Shown here: piece after piece, positions 36,033 to 46,700 of the stretch | How the letters are laid out: every line of letters starts with the position of its first letter | Position numbering within the stretch: the stretch's first letter is position 1 | Assembly (NCBI GenBank): GCA_033782935.1 | Contig: JAWQEG010001306.1 | Span: forward strand, 3,038,001 to 3,102,000 | Source of the DNA: Petrolisthes cinctipes | Lineage: Eukaryota > Arthropoda > Malacostraca > Decapoda > Porcellanidae | Direction: 5' to 3' | Length of the DNA stretch: 64,000 nt | The notes under the pieces: model-generated | Databases searched by the model: none | Seen by the model: the letters and a program-made list of their open reading frames with translations, nothing else | What the model was told of the DNA's origin: nothing | Program-made: the position numbers and the translations under genes

Positions 36033-36834
36033 ATCTGTACATGCCTACTCAGTGCTAGAATATTTTCAAAATATAGGCTCAAAACATGCTAAAAATCGAT
36101 ATTTTAGGTGCGTAAAGGCGATATCTCAAATTCAGGGCCAAAACACCCGAAAATTCGATATTATGGGGTCCCAGAATTGATATGTACTTGCCTACTCCGT
36201 GTTAGAGTATTTACAAAATACAGGCCCAAAACATGCTCAAAATCGATGTTTTAGGTGCCCATAAGTCGATATGTGCATGCATCTTCAGTACCCGTTTATA
36301 TCTCAAATTCAGGCTCAAAACACCCGAAAATTCGATATTTTAGGGTCCCAGAAGCGATCTGTACATGCCTACTCCGTGTTAGAGTATTTTCAAAATACAG
36401 GCCCAAAACATGCTGAAAATCGATATTTTAGATGCCCAAAGTCAATATGTGCATGTATCTTCTGTATCCGTTTATATCTCAAATTCAGGCTGATAACACC
36501 CAAAAATTCAATATTTTGGGGTCCCAGAAGCAATCTGTACATGCCTACTCAGTGCTAGAATATTTTCAAAATATAGGCTAAAAGCATTCTAAAAATCGAT
36601 CTTTTAGGTGCCAAAAAGTCGATATCTCAAATTAAGGCCCAAAACACCCGAATATTCGATATTTAAGGGTCCCAGAAGCGATCTGTACATGCCTACTCCG
36701 TGTTAGAGTATTTTCAAAATACAGGCCCAAAACATGCTCAAAATCGATGTTTTAGGTGCCCAAAAGTCGATATGTGCATGCATCTTCAGTACCCGTTTAC
36801 ATCTCAAATTCAGGCTTTAAACACCCGAAAATTC

Positions 36835-36874
36835 GATATTTTGGGGTCCCAGAAGCGATCTGTACATGCCTATT
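36835..36874. other. Orientation switch of the array (inverted junction)
   Basis: Left of 36,871 the array is in plus orientation and stops after CTGTACATGCCTA of a monomer. From 36,871 it continues in minus orientation as TATTGAATTTTCGGGTG, the reverse complement of a monomer end. TA at 36,871-36,872 could belong to either side (2-bp microhomology). The two orientations form an inverted repeat: the left arm ends at 36,834 with CCCGAAAATTC and the right arm begins at 36,875 with GAATTTTCGGG, leaving a 40-nt spacer. The arms stay similar but not identical for at least 170 bp. I saw no other orientation change in the window. Confidence 0.95.
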
Positions 36875-38569
36875 GAATTTTCGGGTGTTTAGGGCCAGAA
36901 TTTGAGATATAAACGGGTACAGAAGATGCATGCACATATCGACTTTTGGGCACCTAAAAGATCGATTTTCAGTATGTTTTTGGCCTGTATTTTGAAAATA
37001 CTCTAACACGGAGTAGGCATGTACAGATCGCTTCTGGGACCCCTAAATATCGAATTTTCGGGTGTTTAGGGCCAGAATTTGAGATATAAACGGGTACAGA
37101 AGATGCATGCACATATCGACTTTTGGGCACCTAAAAGATCGATTTTCAGTATGTTTTTGGCCTGTATTTTGAAAATACTCTAACACGGATTAGGCATGTA
37201 CAGATCGCTTCTGGGACCCCTAAATATCGAATTTTCGGGTGTTTTGGGACTGAATTTGAGATATCGACTTTTTGGCACCTAAAATATCGATTTTTAGCAT
37301 GTTTTGAGCCTATATTTTGAAAATATTCTAGCACTGAGTAGGCATGTACAGATTGCTTCTGGGGCCCCAAAATATTGAATTTTCGGGTGTTTTGAGCCTG
37401 AATTTGAGATATAAACGGGTACAGAAGATATATGCACATATTGACTTTGGGCATCTAAAATATCGATTTTCAGCATGTTTTGGGCATGTATTTTGAAAAT
37501 ACTCTAACACGGAGTAGGCATGTACAGATCGCTTCTGGGACCCCAAAATATCGAATTTTCGGGTGTTTTGAGCCTGAATTTGAGATATAAACGGGTACTG
37601 AAGATGCATGCACATATCGACTTTTGGGCACCTAAAACATCGATTTTGAGCATGTTTTAGACCTGTATTTTGTAAATACTGTAACACGGAGTAGGCATGT
37701 ACAGATCGCTTCTGGGACCACAAAATATCGAACTTTCGGGTGTTTTGGGCCTGAATTTGAGATATCGCCTTTAAGAACCTAAAATATCGATTTTTAGCAT
37801 GTTTTGAGCCTATATTTTGAAAATATTCTAGCACTGAGTAGGCATGTACAGATTGCTTCTGGGACCCCAAAATATCGAATTTTCGGGTGTTTTGAGACTG
37901 AATTTGAGATATAAACGAGTACAGAAGATGCATGCACATATCGACTTTTGGGCACCTAAAATATCGATTTTGAGCATGTTTTGAGCCTATATTTTGAAAA
38001 CATTCTAGCACTGAGTAGGCATGTACAGATCGCTTTTGGGACCCCAAAATATCGAATTTTCGGGTGTTTAGGGCCAGAATTTGAGATATAAACGGGTACA
38101 AAAGATGCATGCAAATATCAACTTTTGTGCACCTAAAAGATCGATTTTCAGCATGTTTTTGGCCTGTATTTTGAAAATACTCTACCACGGAGTAGGCATT
38201 TACCGATCACTTCTAGGACCCCTAAATATCGAATTTTCGGGTGTTTTGGGACTGAATTTGAGATATGGACTTTTTGGCACCTAAAATATCGATTTTTAGC
38301 ATGTTTTAAGCCTATATTTTGAAAATATTCTAGCACTGAGTAGGCATGTACAGATTGCTTCTGGGACCCCAAAATATCGAATTTTCGGGTGTTTTGAGAT
38401 TGAATTTGAGATATAAACGGGTAATGAAGATGCATGCACATATTGACTTTAGCATCAAAAATATCGATTTTGAGCATGTTTTGAGCCTATATTTTGAAAA
38501 CATTCTAGCACTGAGTAGGCATGTACAGATCGCTTCTGGGACCCCAAAATATCGAATTTTCGGGTGTTT

Positions 38570-41425
38570 AGGGCCAGAATTTGAGATATCGACTTTTTTG
38601 GCACCTAAAAGATCGATTTTTAGCATGTTTTTAGCCTATTTTTTGAAAATATTTTAGCACTGATTAGGCATGTACAGATTGCTTCTGGGACCCCAAAATA
38701 TTGAATTTTCGGGTGTTTTGAGCCTAAATTTGAGATATAAACGGGTACAGAATATACATGCACATATTTACTTTGGGCATCTAATATATCGATTTTCAGC
38801 ATGTTTTGGGCATGTATTTTGAAAATTCTCTAACACATAGTAGGCATGTACAGATCGCTTCTGGGACCCCAAAATATCGAATTTTCTGGTGTTTTGAGCC
38901 TGAATTTGATATATAAACGGGTACAGAAGATGCATGCACATATCGACTTTTGGGCACCTAAAACATCGATTTTGAGCATGTTTAGGGCCTGTATTTTGTA
39001 AATACTCTAACACGGAGTAGGCATGTAAAGATCGTTTCTGGGACCCCAAAATATCGAATTCTCGGGTGTTTTGGGCCTGAATTTGATATATCGATTTTAC
39101 GCTCCTAAAATATCGATTTTTAGCTTGTTTTGAGCCTATATTTTGAAAATATTCTATCACTGAGTAGGCATGTACAGATCGCTTCTGGGACCCCAAAATA
39201 TCGAATTTTCGGGTGTTTTGAGCCTGAATTTGAGATATAAACGAGTTCAGAAGATGCATGCACATATCGACTTTTGGGCACCTAAAATATCGATTTTCAG
39301 CATGTTTTGAGCCTATATTTTTAAAACATTCTAGCGCTGAGTAGGCATGTACAGATCGCTTCTGGGACCCCAAAATATCGAATTTTCGGGTGTTTTGAGC
39401 CTGAATTTAAGATATAAACGACTATAGAAGATGCTTACATATATTGACTTTGGACACCAAAAATATCGATTTTCAGCATGTTTAGGGCCTGAATTTTGAA
39501 AATACTATAACACGGATTAGGCATGTACAGATCGCTTCTGGGACCCCAAAATATCGATTTTTCGGGTGTTTAGGGCCAGAATTTGAGATATAAACGGGTA
39601 CAGAAGATGCATGCACATATCGACTTTTGGGCACCTAAAAGATCGATTTTCAGTATGTTTTTGGCCTGTATTTTGAAAATACTCTAACACGGAGTAGGCA
39701 TGTACAGATAGCTTCTGGGACCCCTAAATATCGAATTTTCGGGTGTTTTGGGCCAGAATTTGAGATATAAACGGGTACAGAAGATGCATGCACATATCGG
39801 CTTTTGGGCACCTAAATGATCGATTTTCATTATGTTTTTGGCCTGTATTTTGAAAATACTCTAACACGGAGTAGGCATGTACAGATCGCTTCTGGGACCC
39901 CTAAATATCGAATTTTCGGGTGTTTAGGGCCAGAATTTGAGATATAAACGGGTACAGAAGATGCATGCACATATCGACTTTTGGGCACCTAAAAGATCGA
40001 TTTTCAGTATGTTTTTGGCCTGTATTTTGAAGATACTCTAACACGGAGTAGGCATGTACAGATCGCTTCTGGGACCCCTAAATATTGTAGTTTCGGGTGT
40101 TTTGGGACTGAATTTGAGATATCGACTTTTTGGCACCTAAAATATCGATTTTTAGCATGTTTTTAGCCTATATTTTGAAAATATTCTAGCACTGAGTAGG
40201 CATGTACAGATCGCTTCTGGGACCCCAAAATATCTAATTTTCGGGTGTTTTGAGCCTGAGTTTGAGATATAAACGAGTTCAGAAGATGCATGCACATATC
40301 GACTTTTGGGCACCTAAAATATCGATTTTGAGCATGTTTTGAGCCTATATTTTGAAAACATTCTAGCACTGAGTAGGCATGTACAGATTGCTTCTGGGAC
40401 CCCAAAATATTGAATTTTCGGGTGTTTAGGGCCAGAATTTGAGATATAAACGGGTACAGAAGATGCATGCACATATAGACTTTTGGGCACCTAAAAGATC
40501 GATTTTCAGTATGTTTTTTGCCTGTATTTTGAAAATACTCTAACACGGAGTAGGTATGTACAGATCGCTTCTGGGACCCCTAAATATCGAAATTTCGCGT
40601 GTTTTGGGACTGAATTTGAGATATCGACTTTTTGGCACCTAAAATATCGATTTTTAGCATGTTTTTAGCCTATATTTTGAAAATATTCTAGCACTGAGTA
40701 GACATGTACAGATCGCTTCTGGGACCCAAAAATATTGAATTTTCGGGTGTTTCGAGCCTGAATTTGAGATATAAACGGGTACAGAAGATACATGCACATA
40801 CTGAATTTGGGCATCTAAAATATCGATTTTCAGCATGTTTTGAGCCTATATTTTGAAAACATTCTAGCACTGAGTAGGCATGTACAGATCGCTTCTGGGA
40901 CCCCAAAATATCGAATTTTCGGGTGTTTAGGGCCAGAATTTGAGATATAAACGGGTACAAAAGATGCATGCAAATATCAACTTTTGTGCACCTAAAAGAT
41001 CGATTTTCAGCATGTTTTTGGCCTGTATTTTGAAAATACTCTACCACGGAGTAGGCATGTACCGATCGCTTCTGGGACCCCTAAATATCGAATTTTCGGG
41101 TGTTTTGGGCCTTAATTTAAGATATCGACTTTTTGGCACCTAAAATATCGATTTTTAGCATGTTTTTAGCCTATATTTTGAAAATATTCTAGCACTGAGT
41201 AGGCATGTACAGATTGCTTCTGGGACCCCAAAATATTGAATTTTCGGGTGTTTTGAGCCTGAATTTGAGATATAAACGGGTACAGAAGATGCATGCACAT
41301 ATCGACTTTTGGGCACCTAAAATATCGATTTTGAGCATGTTTTGAGCCTATATTTTGAAAACATTCTAGCACTGAGTAAGCATGTACAGATCGCTTCTGG
41401 GACCCAAAAAATATCGAATTTTCGG
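38570..41425 (-). repeat. 2.86-kb tandem duplication, copy 1
   Basis: It matches the directly following block. Offset is 2,861 bp up to about 39.78 kb and 2,684 bp beyond about 39.96 kb, because copy 2 lacks one 177-bp monomer. Shared rare markers in plus-strand reading are CTAACACATAGTAGGC, GATCGTTTCTGGGACC, CGATTTTACGCTCC, ACATTCTAGCGCTGAG and AATATTGTAGTTTCGGG. Confidence 0.87.
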
Positions 41426-44110
41426 GTGTTTAGGGCCAGAATTTGAGATATCGACTTTTTGGCACCTAAAAGATCGATTTTTAGCATGTTTTTAGCCTAT
41501 TTTTTGAAAATATTTTAGCACTGATTAGGCATGTACAGATTGCTTCTGGGACCCCAAAATATTGAATTTTCGGGTGTTTTGAGCCTAAATTTGAGATATA
41601 AACGGGTACAGAATATACATGCACATATTGACTTTGGGCATCTAATATATCGATTTTCAGCATGTTTTGGGCATGTATTTTGAAAATTCTCTAACACATA
41701 GTAGGCATGTACAGATCGCTTCTGGGACCCCAAAATATCGAATTTTCTGGTGTTTTGAGCCTGAATTTGATATATAAACGGGTACAGAAGATGCATGCAC
41801 ATATCGACTTTTGGGCACCTAAAACATCGATTTTGAGCATGTTTAGGGCCTGTATTTTGTAAATACTCTAACACGGAGTAGGCATGTAAAGATCGTTTCT
41901 GGGACCCCAAAATATCGAATTCTCGGGTGTTTTGGGCCTGAATTTGATATATCGATTTTACGCTCCTAAAATATCGATTTTTAGCTTGTTTTGAGCCTAT
42001 ATTTTGAAAATATTCTAGCACTGAGTAGGCATGTACAGATCGCTTCTGGGACCCCAAAATATCGAATTTTCGGGTGTTTTGAGCCTGAATTTGAGATATA
42101 AACGAGTTCAGAAGATGCATGCACATATCGACTTTTGGGCACCTAAAATATCGATTTTCAGCATGTTTTGAGCCTATATTTTTAAAACATTCTAGCGCTG
42201 AGTAGGCATGTACAGATCGCTTCTGGGACCCCAAAATATCGAATTTTCGGGTGTTTTGAGCCTGAATTTAAGATATAAACGACTATAGAAGATGCTTACA
42301 TATATTGACTTTGGACACCAAAAATATCGATTTTCAGCATGTTTAGGGCCTGAATTTTGAAAATACTATAACACGGATTAGGCATGTACAGATCGCTTCT
42401 GGGACCCCAAAATATCGATTTTTCGGGTGTTTAGGGCCAGAATTTGAGATATAAACGGGTACAGAAGATGCATGCACATATCGACTTTTGGGCACCTAAA
42501 AGATCGATTTTCAGTATGTTTTTGGCCTGTATTTTGAAAATACTCTAACACGGAGTAGGCATGTACAGATAGCTTCTGGGACCCCTAAATATCGAATTTT
42601 CGGGTGTTTTGGGCCAGAATTTGAGATATAAACGGGTACAGAAGATGCATGCACATATCGACTTTTGGGCACCTAAAAGATCGATTTTCAGTATGTTTTT
42701 GGCCTGTATTTTGAAGATACTCTAACACGGAGTAGGCATGTACAGATCGCTTCTGGGACCCCTAAATATTGTAGTTTCGGGTGTTTTGGGACTGAATTTG
42801 AGATATCGACTTTTTGGCACCTAAAATATCGATTTTTAGCATGTTTTTAGCCTATATTTTGAAAATATTCTAGCACTGAGTAGGCATGTACAGATCGCTT
42901 CTGGGACCCCAAAATATCTAATTTTCGGGTGTTTTGAGCCTGAGTTTGAGATATAAACGAGTTCAGAAGATGCATGCACATATCGACTTTTGGGCACCTA
43001 AAATATCGATTTTGAGCATGTTTTGAGCCTATATTTTGAAAACATTCTAGCACTGAGTAGGCATGTACAGATTGCTTCTGGGACCCCAAAATATTGAATT
43101 TTCGGGTGTTTAGGGCAAGAATTTGAGATATAAACGGGTACAGAAGATGCATGCACATATAGACTTTTGGGCACCTAAAAGATCGATTTTCAGTATGTTT
43201 TTTGCCTGTATTTTGAAAATACTCTAACACGGAGTAGGTATGTACAGATCGCTTCTGGGACCCCTAAATATCGAAATTTCGCGTGTTTTGGGACTGAATT
43301 TGAGATATCGACTTTTTGGCACCTAAAATATCGATTTTTAGCATGTTTTTAGCCTATATTTTGAAAATATTCTAGCACTGAGTAGACATGTACAGATCGC
43401 TTCTGGGACCCAAAAATATTGAATTTTCGGGTGTTTCGAGCCTGAATTTGAGATATAAACGGGTACAGAAGATACATGCACATACTGAATTTGGGCATCT
43501 AAAATATCGATTTTCAGCATGTTTTGAGTCTATATTTTGAAAACATTCTAGCACTGAGTAGGCATGTACAGATCGCTTCTGGGACCCCAAAATATCGAAT
43601 TTTCGGGTGTTTAGGGCCAGAATTTGAGATATAAACGGGTACAAAAGATGCATGCAAATATCAACTTTTGTGCACCTAAAAGATCGATTTTCAGCATGTT
43701 TTTGGCCTGTATTTTGAAAATACTCTACCACGGAGTAGGCATGTACCGATCGCTTCTGGGACCCCTAAATATCGAATTTTCGGGTGTTTTGGGCCTTAAT
43801 TTAAGATATCGACTTTTTGGCACCTAAAATATCGATTTTTAGCATGTTTTTAGCCTATATTTTGAAAATATTCTAGCACTGAGTAGGCATGTACAGATTG
43901 CTTCTGGGACCCCAAAATATTGAATTTTCGGGTGTTTTGAGCCTGAATTTGAGATATAAACGGGTACAGAAGATGCATGCACATATCGACTTTTGGGCAC
44001 ATAAAATATCGATTTTGAGCATGTTTTGAGCCTATATTTTGAAAACATTCTAGCACTGAGTAAGCATGTACAAATCGCTTCTGGGACCCAAAAAATATCG
44101 AATATTCGGG
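41426..44110 (-). repeat. 2.68-kb tandem duplication, copy 2
   Basis: It abuts copy 1. All rare markers of copy 1 recur in the same order. One of three consecutive A-type monomers present in copy 1 (39.55-40.08 kb) is missing: sequence matching about 39,775 is fused to sequence matching about 39,955. It ends near 44,110, where GAATATTCGGGTGTTTTGGG replaces the expected continuation. Confidence 0.87.
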
Positions 44111-45989
44111 TGTTTTGGGCTTTAATTTAAGATATCGACTTTTTGGCACCTAAAATATCGATTTTTAGCATGTTTTTAGCCTATATTTTGAAAATATTCT
44201 AGCACTGAGTAGGCATGTACAGATTGCTTCTGGGACCCCAAAATATTGAATTTTCGGGTGTTTTGAGCCTGAATTTGAGATATAAACGGGTACAGAAGAT
44301 ATATGCACATATTGACTTTGGGTATCTAAAATATCGATTTTCAGCATGTTGTGGGCATGTATTTTGAAAATACTCTAACACGGAGTAGGCATGTACAGAT
44401 CGCTTCTGGGACCCCAAAATATCGAATTTTCTGGTGTTTTGAGCCTGAATTTGAGATATAAACGGGTACTGAAGATGCATGCACATATCGACTTTTGGGC
44501 ACCTAAAACATCGATTTTGAGCATGTTTTAGACCTATATTTTGTAAATACTGTAACACGGAGTAGGCATGTACAGATCGCTTCTGGGACCCCAAAATATC
44601 GAACTTTCGGGTGTTTTGGGCCTGAATTTGAGATATCGCCTTTACGCACCTAAAATATCGATTTTTAGCATGTTTTGAGCCTATATTTTGAAAATATTCT
44701 AGCACTGAGTAGGCATGTACAGATCGCTTCTGGGACCCCAAAATATCGAATTTTCGGGTGTTTTGAGACTGAATTTGAGATATAAACGAGTACAGAAGAT
44801 GCATGCACATATCGACTTTTGGGCACCTAAAATATCGATTTTGAGCATGTTTTGAGCCTATATTTTGAAAACATTCTAGCACTGAGTAGGCATGTACAGA
44901 TCGCTTCTGGGACCCCAAAATATCGAATTTTCGGGTGTTTAGGGCCAGAATTTGAGATATAAACGGGTACAGAAGATGAATGCACATATCGACTTTTAAG
45001 CACCTAAAAGATTGATTTTCAGTATGTTTTTGGCCTGTATTTTGAAAATACTCTAACACGGAGTAGGCATGTACAGATCGCTTCTGGGACCCCTAAATAT
45101 CGAATTTTCGGGTGTTTTGGGACTGAATTTGAGATATCGACTTTTTGGCACCTAAAATATCGATTTTTAGCATGTTTTGAGCCTATATTTTGAAAATATT
45201 CTAGCACTGAGTAGGCATGTACAGATTGCTTCTGGGACCCCAAAATATTGAATTTTCGGGTGTTTTGAGCCTGAATTTGAGATATAAACGGGTACAGAAG
45301 ATATATGCACATATTGACTTTGGGCATCTAAAATATCGATTTTCAGCATGTTTTGGGCATGTATTTTGAAAATACTCTAACACGGAGTAGGCATGTACAG
45401 ATCGCTTCTGGGACCACAAAATATCGAATTTTCGGGTGTTTTGAGCCTGAATTTGAGATATAAACGGGTACTGAAGATGCATGCACATATCGACTTTTGG
45501 GCACCTAAAACATCGTTTTTCAGCATGTTTTTGGCCTTTATTTTGAAAATACTCTACCACGGAGTAGGCATGTACCGATCGCTTCTGGGACCCCTAAATA
45601 TCGAATTTTCGGGTGTTTTGGGACTGAATTTGAGATATCGACTTTTTGGCACCTAAAATATCGATTTTTAGCATGTTTTAAGCCTATATTTTGAAAATAT
45701 TCTAGCACTGAGTAGGCATGTACAGATTGCTTCTGGGACCCCAAAATATCGAATTTTCGGGTGTTTTGAGCCTGAATTTGAGATATAAACGGGTACAGAA
45801 GATGCATTCACATATTGACTTTGGGCATCAAAAATATCGATTTTGAGCATGTTTTGAGCCTATATTTTGAAAACATTCTAGCACTGAGTAGGCATGTACA
45901 GATCGCTTCTGGGACCCCAAAATATCGAATTTTCGGGTGTTAGGGCCAGAATTTGAGATATCGACTTTTTGGCACCTAAAAGATCGATT

Positions 45990-46560
45990 TTTAGCATGTT
46001 TTTAGCCTATTTTTTGAAAATATTTTAGCACTGAGTAGGCATGTACAGATTGCTTCTGGGACCCCAAAATATTGAATTTTCGGGTGTTTTGAGCCTGAAT
46101 TTGAGATATAAACGGGTACAGAATATACATGCACATATTGACTTTGGGCATCTAATATATCGATTTTCAGCATGTTTTGGGCATGTATTTTGAAAATTCT
46201 CTAACACATAGTAGGCATGTACAGATCGCTTCTGGGACCCCAAAATATCGAATTTTCGGGTGTTTTGAGCCTGAATTTGAGATATAAACGGGTACAGAAG
46301 ATGCATGCACATATCGACTTTTGGGCACCTAAAACATCGATTTTGAGCGTGTTTAGGGCCTGTATTTTGTAAATACTCTAACACGGAGTCGGCATGTAAA
46401 GATCGTTTCTGGGACCCCAAAATATCGAATTCTCGGGTGTTTTGGGCCTGAATTTGATATATCGATTTTACGCACCTAAAATATCGATTTTTAGCATGTT
46501 TTGAGCCTATATTTTGAAAATATTCTATCACTGAGTAGGCATGTACAGATCGCTTCTGGG
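45990..46560 (-). repeat. Third, diverged relative of the 38.6/41.5-kb segment
   Basis: At offset 4,510 from 41,481 this stretch shares GAATATACATGCACATATTG, CTAACACATAGTAGGC, GATCGTTTCTGGGACC and TATATCGATTTTACGC with both copies of the 2.7-2.9 kb duplication. It lacks several of their private changes, so it may be closer to the ancestral form. Confidence 0.72.
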
Positions 46561-46700
46561 ACCCCAAAATATCGAATTTTCGGGTGTTTTGGGCCTGAAT
46601 TTGAAATATCGACTTTGGCCACCTAAAATATCGATTTTTAGCATGTTTTGGCCCTATATTTTGAAAATATTCTAGCGCTTAGTAGGCATGTACAGATCGC

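Larger units (their letters stand above)
29043..36872 (+). repeat. Region II: mosaic domain without the regular trimer, plus orientation
   Basis: After 29,043 the A-B-C order is lost. Monomer starts at 29,043, 29,220, 29,396, 29,573, 29,720, 29,897 and 30,044 show runs of 176-177 bp and then alternation of 177- and about 147-bp monomers. New subvariants appear: GCTAGAATGTTTTC, GCTCAAAATCGATGTTTTAG, and short monomers with GTGAGTAAAGGCGATATC or GTGTGTATAGGCGATATC. Several overlapping duplications of 0.65-1.5 kb make up most of it. It ends at the orientation switch. Confidence 0.85.
36873..46700 (-). repeat. Region II': mosaic domain in minus orientation
   Basis: Read on the minus strand, the monomers carry the same subvariants as region II on the other side of the junction: CTCAAAATCGATGTTTTAGG, GTGCTAGAATGTTTTC and short monomers with GTGCGTAAAGGCG. 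A-type monomers in direct tandem occur just after the junction and at about 39.55-40.08 kb. The segment 37,294-38,188 resembles 44,165-45,059 (offset 6,871), and 37,146-37,540 resembles 45,019-45,413 (offset 7,873). Confidence 0.85.

Noticed and set aside
1..36872. CRISPR array or bacterial iterons
   Set aside because: There are no short repeats with unique spacers. The repeat is contiguous and 138-177 bp long, and the HOR organisation is typical of eukaryotic satellite.
36800..36950. The strand switch as a fold-back sequencing artefact
   Set aside because: A fold-back artefact should give nearly identical arms. These differ at several positions within the first 40 bp, and the sequences beyond continue as different monomer orders. 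Reads would still be needed to settle it.
36875..37050. CENP-B box in the minus-orientation monomer (around ATATAAACGGGT)
   Set aside because: The AAACGGG part resembles the end of the CENP-B box, but the required TTCG at the other end is TGAG here. The core consensus is not met in the monomers I checked.
36875..37200. Terminal inverted repeats of a transposon flanking the junction
   Set aside because: The inverted arms are ordinary satellite monomers that continue for kilobases. There is no target-site duplication, transposase or internal non-satellite sequence.
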